Shown here: piece by piece, positions 17,481-30,504 of the stretch
Position numbering within the stretch: the first letter of the stretch is position 1
Layout of the letters: each line of letters starts with the position of its first letter
Assembly (NCBI GenBank): GCA_027886175.1
Contig: JAJNNQ010000008.1
Span: forward strand, 1,918,501 to 1,982,500
Origin: Phylloscopus collybita
Lineage: Eukaryota; Chordata; Aves; Passeriformes; Phylloscopidae
Length of the DNA: 64,000 nt
Direction of reading: 5' to 3'
Program-made: the position numbers and the translations under genes
The notes under the pieces: model-generated
The model's database searches: none
Told to the model about the DNA's origin: nothing
Seen by the model: the letters and a program-made list of their open reading frames with translations, nothing else

Positions 17481-19211
17481 TAGCCAGGTTTTTTCTTAAA
17501 AATGGCAAGAAAAAAATCTGTTGGATTTTATTCCTGGTTGTAACAATGTTTCAGTTTTCAAGGAAGCTTTGAAGGACTTTTTTAGGGCTCCAAGGGCAGG
17601 ATGAGGCAGTGATGGACCCTGGGATCTAAACTGCATCCTACCTACATCCCAGGTGAGAGGAGAGGTCCTGAGTGGGCTTCTGGCCCCACTGAAGTCTTTG
17701 GTAAAAATCTGCCTTGAATTCCTGGGACCCACACTTCCACCACAATGGAATGTCTACAGGGGAGGTTGTACTAATCAAATGCAAAATCTGAACTCATACA
17801 GGAGTAGCTGAACTGTGAATTCCCAGGATGGATGTTCTTATTTGGGAGTAAGGGTGGATTTCCCCCTTCCCCAGTACAGCTAAGCTGCTTTCAAAATAAA
17901 ATAAATTAACCAGGAAAATCCACTCTTATTCTAGAGTAGGAGTGTCCACGCAGGCAATGAATAACAGTGCAGGATAGTTTATTTCCTAATTTCCCCATAT
18001 GGATGAGACCTAAACTGAGGGGAGAATAAGGAGCAGTAAAGAACAGAAAGGTATTTTCTGTTCCTTTTCCAGTTTGCCTCTAAGACCTTTCACACAGGGG
18101 AAATCAAGGTTCTCTGAAAATACACATTTACTTATTTTTCACCGCTATTCCTGCATTTGCACATGCATTTTTAAAAGAGATCTGTGTTTTGTGCAAGACC
18201 TTTTGCATTCTCATACTATTCACGTGTAATTTTGATGTGCAGTTGAGCCTGTCTGTTCATGACATCATTTCTCTTTCCATGGCCATGGCCTGTGATATCA
18301 AACTACCCAACTTCACTGCAAATTAAATCTTGTTTTTATTCCTAGACTGCACATCTGATAAAATTGAAAATTAAAGCTAAGAACTGTAAAAACAATCAAA
18401 TTTCTTTGTGCATGAGCGAGTTATTTTTAACTTCACGTTGTTGAATTAACACTCCCTGTAAAATGTCTTTATTTTCCGTGGCTGATATCAAGATAACTTC
18501 CATGAAATATTATTGGCAAACTTCCCACAGCAGTCAATGGGAGCCTTGTATGTATTTTTCAAGCAGATGTGCTGTATTAAGCCTAAATGAGAATCTTTTT
18601 TTATCAAATGGGATGCAATATGTTATTCTTGATTAAAAAATTCAGAGTAACCTCTCCCCCACCCCTTCCTCTCCCCAAACATATTTAGTACAATTTACAG
18701 ATCATTTTACATAGGTAAAAAATAAGTTCTTGAGTGTTTTAAAAAATTTTTAAATTTTTTAAATTTACTATGATTTACAGGATTTTACTTTGCCTTAAAT
18801 GCTTTTCTAGCTCATTCCTATGAATTTGAATTATGAAAATGTCTCAAATCTTTATGAGTGAAGAGAAAGTATATGCCATCTTTAACAGCTTTTACTCCCC
18901 TAAAATTCCCAGGAAACTCAATTTAATACTTTCCCTTGTGTTTAGAGTAAGCTCTAAAATAGTTTCCGGTGATGTAGTTTTCTTGCTGTTGTTTAGTTCT
19001 AATAAAAGATTTTAAGTGTTAAAAAAAAAAGGTAATATTTTTAACATCTCTCCTGGGTTTTCTAATTTGTGCCGCTTACCAAATGATTCTCACTGTACCA
19101 AAATACAGGAGATTGATGAGACAGGAAAAGTACTGATTTAACATCCCACATATAAAATTACTTCTCAGGCTCCACATATAGTCACAATGTTTAGAGAGTG
19201 AAGAAAACGGG
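17479..19211. other. Gene-free stretch
   Basis: No gene seen. 18513-18565 resembles the ancient sauropsid repeat (it contains CAGTCAATGGGAGCCTTG). 18737-18768 is a self-complementary A/T-only stretch (TTTTAAAAAATTTTTAAATT and onwards) that could extrude or bend. Confidence 0.55.
18513..18565. repeat. Ancient sauropsid repeat fragment
   Basis: GGCAAACTTCCCACAG followed by CAGTCAATGGGAGCCTTG follows the recurrent pattern of an inverted 'ctcccattgacttcaatgggag' motif, with several substitutions. Identified from memory of the motif, not by search. Confidence 0.4.
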
Positions 19212-19455
19212 AGTTGGGAGTCACAGCCTGACTCACTTGTGAGACTTTGACCCACTTATTTGATTCTAGATTCAGCAAAATACTGAAGCACTTTAAACTT
19301 GTTATCTGAGCTTTCTTCTAAAGGTCTGTTACCGTTGATCTCTTTATATCTCAGTTTACACAGTTACAAACCTAGATAATTAATTCTTACCTTCTAGGCT
19401 TTTGTGGGAGTTAAAAAATAGCTGTAATGTTCCTTGAAGCCCTTTAATGAAAACT
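19212..19455 (+). repeat. MIR-like ancient SINE, sense orientation
   Basis: The segment follows the MIR/CORE-SINE consensus in order: a GGGAGTCACAGCCTGACTCAC stretch, GAGACTTTGACCCACTTATTT, then ATCTCAGTTTACACAGTTAC, then TACCTTCTAGGCTTTTGTGG, GAGTTAAAAAATAGCTGTAA and GAAGCCCTTTAATGAAAA. Each block corresponds to a known consensus block (tgtgaccttgggcaagt, cctcagtttccccatctgtaa, and so on) with many substitutions. Very old and inactive. Confidence 0.55.
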
Positions 19456-22044
19456 GGTTTATTGAAGTACTTGTCATTTACCTTATTTCATACTCTGGGA
19501 TGAGAAATCACTGGTGTTGCCCAGGTCCCATGCATAATTTCTACTGGGATGGAAATTTAGTCTCCTGTGTGCACCGGGCCAGGATTACAAAGATCAGGTG
19601 CTTTGGGAGCTGATCGTTTTCTGAATTACACATAAGTTTATCCTGATTTTGAACGTGCCAAAACGTAGGCAAAATCAGTTATGTGCCCCCTCTCTCTCTT
19701 AAAGACAATATATCTTTAATACCTCTATGTACAGAACAGCTCCTGTGCACCTGCAAGGCATGCAGAGGTCACACTGTCCTTGTAATTCCTCCCCTTCCTG
19801 CCATTACCTTTTTTTCCCAAGGTTCGAGCCATTATCATTCAGCAGTTGTGCAGCTTTTCTTTTCTTCCATCCCCAAATTATTATTGTTTCCCTCCTACCT
19901 TCTACCCCTCCTGAACCGTAATGGAGTCCTCAGCTGTAAATTTGCTAACTATAAGGGTTTTTGCTTGAAATGTTTTGAAAATGCTCTGAGAAAAAAAAAG
20001 AAAAAAAGAAAGAAAAAGAAAAGAAAGCCTATGAACAACACGCTGTGCCATGCTCCAGCATTGCACTTCTATGGGAAAGATAATAAAGATATTAGCACTC
20101 ATATAATTTCAGATAGGAAATGAAACCAGACATGAAAGAAACACTAGCTCCAGCTGTTGAGTGGGAATCAAACTAGCTATGGGAATTACAGGTATTGTCA
20201 CCGGAGACAGCCTGACTTCTGAGAAATGACCTCAGGTGTAGGAGCTTGCTGTGGCCCCTTGCAGATATTAACACCTAATTAACAATCTGCAAGAGCATCC
20301 TACATCTTAATCACCAGTGAGGTGAGAATGACAATCACAAGGAGGAGAAGGAGAAGGGAAATGGTAATTTTTCCTCAGCACGCACCATCTAATAACCATG
20401 GTTATTCAGATGCAGCTAAATGCGATTTCCTTTTAGTCATTTCTGTCTATTGGAAGGCACAGTAAGTTCATTTGCTGCAGGTAGGCAGCGGAGGTGAGAA
20501 TTGAATTGATCTGAGATACTCTGAAAAATTGACCCTGAGGTCATTCCTAGTTTAAATTGGGAAGTAAGGCTGAGCTCATGTCTTCCCTTTCTTCTCTTCC
20601 CCTCTCCCTACTCCTCCTCTTTTTGTGTTTTCAGGCATATTAGTCTGTACGGCATAATTACTTAAACATACTCTGATGGTGGGGAACCTTGTTCCCTCTA
20701 AGTTAATCAAAATAAAGAGAGCTTTTGTTAGCAGTGATAGGTAATTAAATCTCGGCTCGGCGTTGTGCAGGGCCTTTGTGCCGGGTTATTGACGGCAGAG
20801 CCGGGCTCCCCGGCCCCTCTGCGACAGCACAGCCCTGAGCCGGCATCACGAGTCAGGCCCGGGCTAAATTTAGGAAAGGGGGTGTGGAGGCCTGGAAATC
20901 TTAACGGGGCCAAGCTGTAAAGGAGAGGGGTCCATGGCAGTGAATCCCAAGTCTCCCAGTGGATGGGACATTTCCCTGGGGAGAGGTGCACGTTTTAGAG
21001 AGGAGAAAATCAGAGGCGGCATTTCTGCCTGTCTGCAATCTTCTGGCTGTGGTTTTAGCCAGCAACATCTGTATGTGTGGGGAGGAACAACCTACTAACC
21101 CAATTTCAGCTCCAGTATAGACACCTAGGGCCAAATTCTGCTTCCTATTACCTGGTGTAAATGCTCAAGAGCATGAGGATGCTGGTGGAGAGGTTCTGGG
21201 CTTAGTCCCATGCCAGAGGGCTGGTGCTAGTAAAGAGCAAGCAAGAAAGTAAAACAAAGACCAGATTTACTTGGTACCACCAAAGCCAAGGCAGCAGTAA
21301 CCTCCCTGGGATCTGTGGTGATGCTCCAGCTTGCCTCTGTATCACTTGGGCAGGATCTGATGGAGTTATAATGTAATGCCTTTTAATGGATGCTTTTATG
21401 TGTGCTTCCAAACAGCTTCCACTTTCAAACGTCTTTACAAGAGAGTTAAAATGAGAGGGAATGAGGAATAAGCACATTTTGTAGTCCTCATTCCACAGTG
21501 GCTCTACCTACAGCTCTCCCTTGCTGTGCTCAGGAGCAAAATCTTTCCATATTACTTGGACCCAAATTATATTCTAATAAGGCAAGAATGGTAAAGTGAA
21601 GGCAGCATTATATTAACCACTCAGCTTCCATGGAAACTCCCATCATCTTCTTTCCCATGACAAGAGATAATCTCTGTGGTTTTTGTTATGCTCACTTCTT
21701 CGACTCCTTTAGCTTTGTTTTCATGTGTTGGCCTTGCACTAAAAAATATAACTTGACATCTTGTGTCTTCTCAGCTAAAAAGGTATCAGTTCCTGGACTT
21801 AATGTCAGCTGTACCCAGATCAAAGGCAAGAAACATAAAAGTTGACATATATTATTTATTTCATGGTTTACATCAATGATGCTTCTCTCTACCCTTTTTT
21901 GTTACTATTGCTGATGTTTTGCCCATAATGTTGCACTCGCTTCTCAAAAGTGTTTGTCCCCTACAGACAAATATTCATATTCATGTAATCCATCAGCAGC
22001 TAACAAATGCCAGCTCACTTCAGCCTTTCCCGCGCATCCAAAAA
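19456..22044. other. Gene-free stretch
   Basis: No gene seen. An A/G-rich run lies at 19989-20028. A locally GC-rich patch occurs at 20750-20860, too short and CpG-poor to call an island. 21128-21165 carries an ancient repeat trace (GGGCCAAATTCTGCTTCC, then CTGGTGTAAAT). Confidence 0.55.
21128..21165. repeat. Ancient sauropsid repeat trace
   Basis: GGGCCAAATTCTGCTTCC followed by ACCTGGTGTAAAT resembles the recurrent 'gggccaaattctgctctcagttacaccagtgtaaat' motif of old sauropsid repeats. Short and diverged. Confidence 0.35.
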
Positions 22045-22100
22045 TCCCATTGTTTTTGCAGGACTTGGGTGTGCAAAGAATGCAGGATCGGGCCCAGGGG
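22045..22100. repeat. Ancient sauropsid repeat trace
   Basis: TTTTTGCAGGACTTGGGTGT and, further on, TGCAGGATCGGGCCC match the end of the same old repeat class ('...aaggactgcaggatcgggccc'). Diverged in the middle. Confidence 0.4.
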
Positions 22101-25100
22101 TGGAATTTCGGAGCTGGAGACTTTCTCCTTCAGCCCCAGCAATGCCCGGGGCTGGCTGGAGCAGCAGCCTGGGGCGCTGGAGCAGGGAGTGGGAGACACT
22201 GCATTTCCTCCCTGCATTGTGAGCTGCTGCAGAGGCGAGAGGGATGTCAGGCTCTGAGGGAGCAAAAGCTCTAAACAGACTTTTTTTTTTCCCCAGTAGT
22301 TTGGGTTTTTTTTTCCTTCTACCTTTCCCTATCTTTCTTGCTTTCCTTCATAGTCCTGAGTGAGTAATACAGGGTCTGTCTTACAACTGTGTCCAGAAAA
22401 TCATCTGAGATCAGTCAGAAATGCTGCTCCAACCTGTGCTTCCCTCTGACTGCTCCATTTAGTGTAAAACTTTCCTTTTTCTCTCTCTTTGTCAACAATT
22501 GTGGCAGATTTTACTTCCTGAGTTACAGAACCAGCTGAAATGCTGAGTCTGATCTTGCCCCCTACCCTCCCACGAGCTTTTTTTTTTTGCAAGGAAAATA
22601 ATAATGCTTGAGAACCATCCTTGGCATTTTTTTGTTTTGTTTTGTTTTCTATTGTTTAGTTTGGTTTTATTTTAAAGCTTGCTGACAATTGTCAAATGTT
22701 CATTCTAGCAAAGAAGTCCTGGGAGGGTCTAGCCCTGCTGCACAGCCGGCAGGAGTAATTTGCAGTGCTCCTTGGAGCTCAGCTATTCAGCCAATGTGTG
22801 TCGCTTTACTATTTCTTTAAAATTTAATTGGGATCAGGCAATCAAGTGTCTCCAAATTTTTTGCCTCTTCAGGCTGCAATAAAGCCACTTATAATTTATA
22901 ATCAAAGTTTGGTATCGTTAAACTAAACTGTAAAACCTACTTCAGGGCTTCAGTCGTAAAATAAGTATACAATAAATATTGCAGTGGGGCTTGAGTAGCA
23001 CAGCTCTAACAACAGCACGTGAATGAATATACACACACAGATATTTCACACTTCCTTTTTATTTTTTTTTTGAGTGTGCGTGCATACGTTTAGTTCCAGA
23101 GGTAAGAAAGATATAAATAATAGATAACTGACACGTATTCTTTCTTGGAAGGATTGAAGCTAAGATAGATTTATAGCCCAAGTAGTTAATTTAAATGCAA
23201 AATGAAGTGTTAATTCATTAAAGTCATTTATGCATCAACATTATTTTTATGTCTTTATTTATATTTTCCTGTAATATGCAGCAATGTAGTATTCATCCTG
23301 GGGTTTTTTTCTGTCTGTTGACTGTACTGCTCCTTTGCTTAGATTTTTTTCTAACAAGGCAGCTCATTTAGAAAGAAATGTTTATGTGAAGTGCTTGTCA
23401 GTTGGCATTTTTACTGGTGTGCTAACCCAAAGGTAAAATATAAAGGCACGTCTTTTCCTTGCTGGCTTGTTGCTACTAGAAGGGTTCCTCCCTTGTTAGC
23501 TTGATAAATAATTTTACTAGCGGGAATCTGCTGAATTTTTATGCTTGCTGTCTATTTTCTGCTTGCTGCAAATAAATTCCAGCACTCAGAGGGCACTAAA
23601 ACTCCAAACACATGGTATTTTCCCATTTTGTTGCTGGTTGCCTAAAATATTTATTTCATCTTGTGTTTTTAATTAAATCTTTTCTTCAAAAAAAGTGTAG
23701 GAAAAAATCCCTCAAGTTATACAATTATTTCCAAATGAATGTTTTACTCTGAATTGTATCTAATATAAAGTCTTGACTTTAAATAACACATTATCACAGG
23801 TACACTAAATGGGTAGTGTTAAATCAGTCATCACTCCAACTACCTAATGGTTTTCAGATTAAGTGCAAGGATTATTTATTGATATATTATCCCTTTAAGC
23901 ATTTCTTGCAATATATTATATACTTTCAGTTTTCCCAGTTTGCAATCAAGAAAGTTAATTTAATTTGCCATATAAAAATTCAAGTTTGGCAAGAGAATGC
24001 ACCAAAAAGCTTTAGATTATGGGTTGTCATGCATGTATGGCAGAAGAAAGTTTGCAAGAAAATAAACTGGGGAGGCTAAAGTGGAAGAAGAATAGTTTTG
24101 TGGGTTTTTTTACTTTTTTAAAAAAATTATGCCTTTTAAAATTTTATTTAATTCGAAAAAAGCAAGAGTCAAACCCAAAAATCACCACTGCAAACTCTGC
24201 TTGTCAGAGGGTGTTTGTCACTCTCGCACATCTGGAGAGTCGCTGCTCCTTGGCAGCACATCCGCACTCAGTGTCCCACGTGCCTCATTCTGGGGAGTTT
24301 TGCAGCCTTGCATGGGTTCAGGAGCTGCCCTTTGCGAGGCTTTTCCTTCAGCAGCGCCTTTAGGTGTTCAGACCTGCCCGGGGTCAGCTGCTCCTGCGAC
24401 GCCCGTGGGTGCTGCTGTCAGGGGAACAGATTACTTTGCTTCCAACAGGATCTGTGGAGAAATCCCACCTCTTCCCAAAGTTGCATGGATGCAGCCAGCG
24501 TTGATTCCACACACACCCTGGATGCAGGCTGGGACTGCTGCCCGTCCAAGAGAGGGGATGCAGGGGAGCCAGTCAGTAGATCCTGTTCAGACTTTCCTTC
24601 AAACAGCAGAAAGACAAACATCTTTGAAGATGGCAGGCAAATCTGCACTAAATTTTAGAATTATTTGCATATTTTTAGCACAAATTATCTAAAAGCAACC
24701 CTCGAACTTCGGCCCAAATTCTTGCATTCCTACACCAACCACCCTCCCATTCATTTGCGTATTTCCATGAGAATTAGGTGATGGATCTGAGCAGTGAGAG
24801 CACATGCTGCTGCCTGGCTGCCCTGCAGACATCAGCCTTCTCACTCACATGAGCACATCCCAAATCAAGTAATTGGCTGGTGGAAAGAACTGATGCACCA
24901 GCCCTGAGCAGATAAAGGAAAAAGATTGGGCAGTGGGACAAATTACCCTTGGGGGCTCGGCCGTGTAAAATCGTATGTAGAACGGGGTTAGGAGGAATCT
25001 CCGGAGGTGATGTAATCCACCCCTTTGCCGTGAGGCAGGGTCAGGCAGGCTTGCATTATCCCTGATGGATATTTGCATAACCTGTTGTTTAAGCCCCCAT

Positions 25101-25226
25101 GGAGAGTGTGGAGCCTCCCTGGCAGACCTTCACCGCTGTCCCTTCTCAAAAGCATCTCTGTCCAACCCACAGTTCAGGTCCCCCACGTCCCACACCAAGG
25201 ACAGCCCATTCCTTTCCTCTTTGCTC
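22101..25226. other. Gene-free, mostly AT-rich stretch
   Basis: No gene seen. A T/G-rich run lies at 22626-22680. 22800-24130 is strongly AT-rich and unique-looking. A frame of 187 codons (24129-24692, +) overlaps another of 147 codons; neither has recognisable content. Confidence 0.55.
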
Positions 25227-25339
25227 TGACCCTTTGCATATTTGAAGGCTGTTGTTACGGCTTGCAGCACTGTCCTTTTCTCTAGACAAACAGCTCCACG
25301 TTTTCTAGTCTTTCTTCATAGGTTATGGTCATGACATTG
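25227..25339. repeat. CR1/L3-like LINE fragment
   Basis: GCATATTTGAAGGCTGTTGT, then CACTGTCCTTTTCTCTAGAC, AAACAGCTCCACGTTTTCTA and TTCTTCATAGGTTATGG follow, in order, the well-known CR1/L3 segment 'tatttgaaggctgttatcatg...cttctcttctccaggctaaac...ctttcctcataggt'. Diverged, so old. Orientation relative to the LINE coding strand not assigned. Confidence 0.6.
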
Positions 25340-28300
25340 TTATTTAATGTCTTGTCTGAAGAGACTGCATACAGTAAACTTGCTGGAATTCAATTTACCT
25401 GTGTTGAAAAGGACTGTGAGGATGCTGCCTGGAGGTTTTACAGCATCTGAAAGGGGAATAATTTAATTCTCACTCTGATATTCTGTCTTTTGCGGGATGC
25501 AGGGTACAGAGCATTTCTTTACCTGGGAGTTTTAACTGCAGCCTCCCCACGAATTTACCCTGGTAACATGAATATTGTAGTGCAACGTGCAGCCAAAGTA
25601 TAATGACAGGCTTTAGGAAACATGTTTTAACATTTTATTATTTTATATAGGAAAGTAAGAATGGAAGATAGGATTCAGCCTCTGTGATTGTAGGTAACAC
25701 CTTGGGGTGTTCAAGGTGCTGCATGCATAATCTGTCCCACAGGTTTCATGAATTTCAAAAGCAGCTGAGCAGCTACAGACACCTGCACACCACCTTTCCC
25801 TCTGCTGGTATTGTTGCTCAGCTTCAGTTTGGATGGATCCAGATTTTCCATTGTGACAGAAGGAGGTTTGCCCCAAATGCCACAGATGAAGATGAACCAA
25901 AGAGGATTTCTTGGCCATCTGGGTGGGCTTTGCTCTTGGCTCTAAGTTGCTTTTTAAAAAGTTGAAAAATACATTTTGTGCTTTTTCAGTGAAGATTTTC
26001 TTTGCTCCTTGGAAAAGAAATGAGGGGAAACAGAACCTGCTAGTTCTGTTTCTCTCGTTGACTTCCAGTGTCTTGCCTGTGAGGCTGGTAGGGAGCTGGA
26101 GCAAACCAGAAGTATTTACTTGTGAGTAAATATTCCCTAGGGACATTTCTTCTTAGATGTGCTGGCACAAATTGCTCTGCAGTGGGATTAATCTGCATGG
26201 CAGAGCACCAGGCAGTATCTCCTGGAGGTGGATTTAAGTTTTGTAGGATTTTGGCTTCCTAACTGAAGTCTTAACCAAACCCTGTCTTGAAAAGTGCCAA
26301 CGGATGTGTACTCACTGCCACCTCACTCAGACAGACGAGGTACCAATTCTGGAGGTAAAATTTGGCAGATTTTGAAGGGTGATAGTTGGGGTGTTCATAC
26401 TGATAATATACTTCTATGAGGGAAAGATAAGAATGTCCTTTTATGATACGAATATCTCTTCTTTGAGGTTCTACCTCTGCTTTGCTTTGTATACATCCCC
26501 TTACTTACAAAGCTGCTTTGGACATCCATATGCCCCCAGTGATCACCTCATCAACTTAAAAACTTGTCTCATCTAAAAGTATGAACTCTGTGTACAATGA
26601 AAGCATATGCAGAACCAGGGAAAGCAGCAATCAAGTCAAGCAGATATTTTTCCCCAAAATTTTTCTAGCTCTAAAGGAAGGTCTTGTTGAGAAATATTCA
26701 CAGAACTCTGCAGAAAGCAAAATGAGAGTGACCTTGCTGAGCCATTGGCACAAGTCATAGATGTAGCAGCAGAAGAGAAAATATATGCTTCCTTCCTTAA
26801 AGAATGGATTTAGGGACCAGTTCTTACCATGGGAAAGAAGAGCAAGGGAAATGTATTGTCTTCCTTTCAGTAGTTCATTTTTCTTTGCAAAGTGATTAAT
26901 GCATTACTATAGCGAATTTATTGTATAGCCTGATTACCATTGCCTAATAAATCTAAACAACTGTGACTGTCATGGTGATAAGGCTGGCATGATTTTGTCT
27001 CTCTTAAAAAAGGTTTATAAGTTAAGCTTAACTTTTAGCTTTCTGTATTTCTGGGATAAAATTTATTTTGGCCATTACAGCTCTATCCGTTTGAAACTGC
27101 ACCAAAAGGAAATAAGTTTTTCAAAAGGATGGTATATTATAGGAAGTGTTTTACCTTCACTCAATTTGCAAAAGAAAGTGAACATCAGCATTAAAATGGA
27201 AATGAAGTTCAGGAGAAAATAATAACTCAGTTGTTTAAAAAAGGTTTTAACATTTAAAAGGGACTTCGCAAATATCAGGGATGGACAACCCAATTAAATT
27301 AACTGCATTATAGTCACAGCCGTTAACACCTCGGGCTCAGCTTTTCTCAGGCTACTGGAGTTTGCTGAGGGCTTGTCTATGCCCGGATGAGAGAGTTCCA
27401 GGGAGCTGCAGGAAGAAGGGCTTGTGATAATAAGGGCCATTTTCTTTGAATCACAGGGAAAGTGGTGCTCCAGTGTTGGTGATGTGGCTGTGCTGAACCA
27501 GAGCCTGAGCAAGTGCTGGGGTTAGGAAAGTTCTCTGGGCCACACAGGCACTGCCCATGCTCCACTCCACCATGTCACTTCAAACATGGAGATCAGTTGT
27601 TACTTTTTTATCCTTCCCTCTCTCCCTGAACACTTCATCTCTTTGTGAAGGAGGTATCTTCATTTCCCATCTCTGAAGACGTCCTGTCTCACAGGCTGCC
27701 TGTTTCCATGGGTGTTCATGGCCATGGTGGGAAGGGATCCTCTCTGCAGCTTGCAAGGTGTCTGGAAGACTTTCACTTTCCATTGCCTAGGAGACACCAT
27801 TCCCATTGACAGACATCAGTGATGTTTGATTTGGAGTGGCAATACTGGAGTTTGGGTCTGGGGACATGAATCCAATGTCTCGAAAACATCAAGGCTTGCA
27901 TGCGAGACTGGCCGTAGCTGGTAGTTTATGTTAAAAAAAAAGGTTGAAGGTCTTTGCCTGATTTTAAGCCCCTGAACTCCTGGCATTTTTTCCTTCTTTC
28001 ATGTTTTTCCTCAGTTACATTGTAGATTATCTTGAAGCCAGCAGAGTTCAAAAGGTCTCTATTTAGATATGAATTACTTCATTCAGGAATAAAGAGGGAA
28101 AAAAAAAAAAAAAGAAGTTACTTGGTACAATCTGGTACAATCAAGTATCATGAAGGAGGGGAAAAAAGCGTTAAGCTTTTACATAGGCTTTCAAGGGCTC
28201 AAAGGCTTCTTTTTTTTTTCCCTGGATATGTTGAACATCTTGAAAATAAACCAGGGTGTTTCAAAAGAGAAGATAGATGTGTCTGTTCAAATAGGCATTG

Positions 28301-30453
28301 CATTTGGAATTGGTGCCTCTGGTTGTTAAACAGAATCCTTGTTTAACGTCCTCATTAAGAACTGTGACTTACCACCAGTTTTATGAAGATCAAGTCATTT
28401 ACTTTTAAAGTAAATTAAAGCAAATTTCTCTGTGGTGACAAGTCAATAAAACAATGGAAGGCTCAAGTTTTTCAATCACCCAACATCTGTTCCTTGTTTT
28501 CCTCTAGATGTAGATGCCCTGTGCGCAGCAATAGGTGAACAGAGTGAGAGCCAATAGCTGTAACGGTGGGGGTGCTTCTTCTGGATTTTTTTGTAGGTGA
28601 TATGGATTGGATTGGTTTTCTTTGTTTCTTTGTTTGCTTGTGTTTCTCAATGCAGTGTTTGCTTAAACCATAAGCTCTGTCCACTTTTGGAAAGGGTAAT
28701 TTTGTAGTTTCCCATGGCAGCATGTTCAGAGCTCTGTTGACACGTGAGTGGCGACAGCCGATGGCTCTGATGCTGCAGTTCTCTGCTGGAAGCACAGTAG
28801 GCTGTTGCAGGGTAGTGTAAGTGGTAAACCACTTCTTGGAAGCCCAGTCAGCACAAAATGAGATCCCTTCTTTTGTCTGAGCCACCCACACCAGCAGCAG
28901 ACACTTCTGAAGCTGAGGGATGGTCTCCAAGCCGTGGTGGGAACTAGGTTATATAATACCTCACTGAAACCACTTCCATGCTGTAGCCACACGTAACCTC
29001 ATCATCTTGAAACGTTGTCTCTTGAAACCCAAGGTATCAGGTCCATTTTACATTTCAACAAGTGCAGGATGCAAACGGCGCCGCGTTTGTTTTAAGGGTT
29101 CTGGAGGGTTTGGCATTTGCTGGTGTGAGAACTGGCTCCCTGCTGTGTGAAACGTTCACATGTGGATTTGTGCTGTGTGAGAAACGCTGGCAGAGTGGAA
29201 AAGAGAGGGGAAGCTCTGCTGGGAAAGTAAGAGGGGGCTGAATATTATTCACTTGGGGCACAAGGCTTTTCCTAACTCCTCTTGAGAGGGTAGTTTGTCT
29301 TGGACAGCGTAGCATTGACTTTTGGAACAGTTGAGGAGGACAGGAAGTCATTACTGGATTCATATGAAAATTAGGGAGCTTGAGATCATTTTAGACATTT
29401 TAAAAAATGTCAGTGAAGGTCCAGAGGCCTTCGTTGCTGGAATTATCCCACCCTTTGAAATCTGCCTGCTCTCTCACACATGGTAATGGACCCCATCTTC
29501 TGAGGTGTAGGTATGTCTTTATTCTCATGGTGCCTTCTTCTGAGCCCTCAGGTTGAAGACATTTGGTGGGAGTGGTTTGCCCTCATTCAGACCTTTTGGG
29601 GGGCAGGAAATGGGCTGCTCTATAGGAAATGAGTAATTAGGTCTCATCAATTTCAAGTTACCTGGCTGTGGGAAGCAGGCAACTTCTTTGAGTTTTTCTA
29701 GACAAGAACTGACAAATTCTTTGCATGCTTCTGTGGTGCTGCACTAGATTTTAATGTACAGAAGCACATAGATTTATCAAGCAGTTCTGAAATCTCTGTT
29801 TTGTCCAAAGGATGAATAATGTAATTACCATATCTAAAAACCCACAAAAAACTCCAACCAACCAACCAACCAGAACTGAAACCTAAAACTTGATGAGTCT
29901 TGGATGATAAAAGAAATGGTAATATTTAATCCATCCGAATAATGTTTTGGTAATTGCTGCTTATTTGCAGCTTAATAACTGACTATGGAAAAGTATAAAT
30001 TTAAATAACTTTCTTTGCTTTCTCGTTGTCCACATAAAGTGATGCTAAACTCAGTCAAAGGAGGAAGCAGGAGGAGCCAACCAGCCAAGATGCAGCTTTC
30101 TGGGGTATGACCTGTCATGACATGGGGGTTCCTGCTCAACCTCTTCCATGGTTTCAGTGGGCTTTGGAAGGATCTGTGATTGTCATGCTTGGACTCATGA
30201 TATGCAGGAGGTCTATACCCAAAGGCAATGCACAGATGTATCTTTGTAGGAAAAATGTTTCCTGGGAGCACTGACCCATGGTGATCTTCAGCCAGTGCAG
30301 GGAAGGAGCCTACTGTGGGAAGGGTCATGGACCACTACAGGAACAGCCATGCTGTTCCCAGTGGGGACATCTTGGCAGCTTCTTGCACCAGGGCTCTGGC
30401 AGCACTGAGGTCAGATCTTTTTAAGGAAGCTCATTTAAAACTGAGCGCCTGCG
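25340..30453. other. Gene-free stretch
   Basis: No gene recognised. Small features only: an A-run at about 28098-28111, a (CCAA)4 run at about 29857-29872, and T-runs near 28210. Open frames up to 167 codons occur on the minus strand (25643-26146) without family resemblance. Confidence 0.55.
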
Positions 30454-30504
30454 TTTTATTTTTTAAGTGTCATGGTGGTTTTATTTTTTTAAGGGTCATG
30501 GTGG
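30454..30504 (+). repeat. Two-copy 25-bp tandem duplication
   Basis: A unit beginning TTTTATTTTTTAAG and ending GTCATGGTGG is present at 30454-30478 and again at 30479-30504. The second copy differs by one extra T and a T-to-G change. Recent local slippage or duplication. Confidence 0.85.

Noticed and set aside
24129..24692. 187-codon + frame
   Set aside because: No recognisable content, overlapped by a comparable frame (24215-24658), and no supporting signals.
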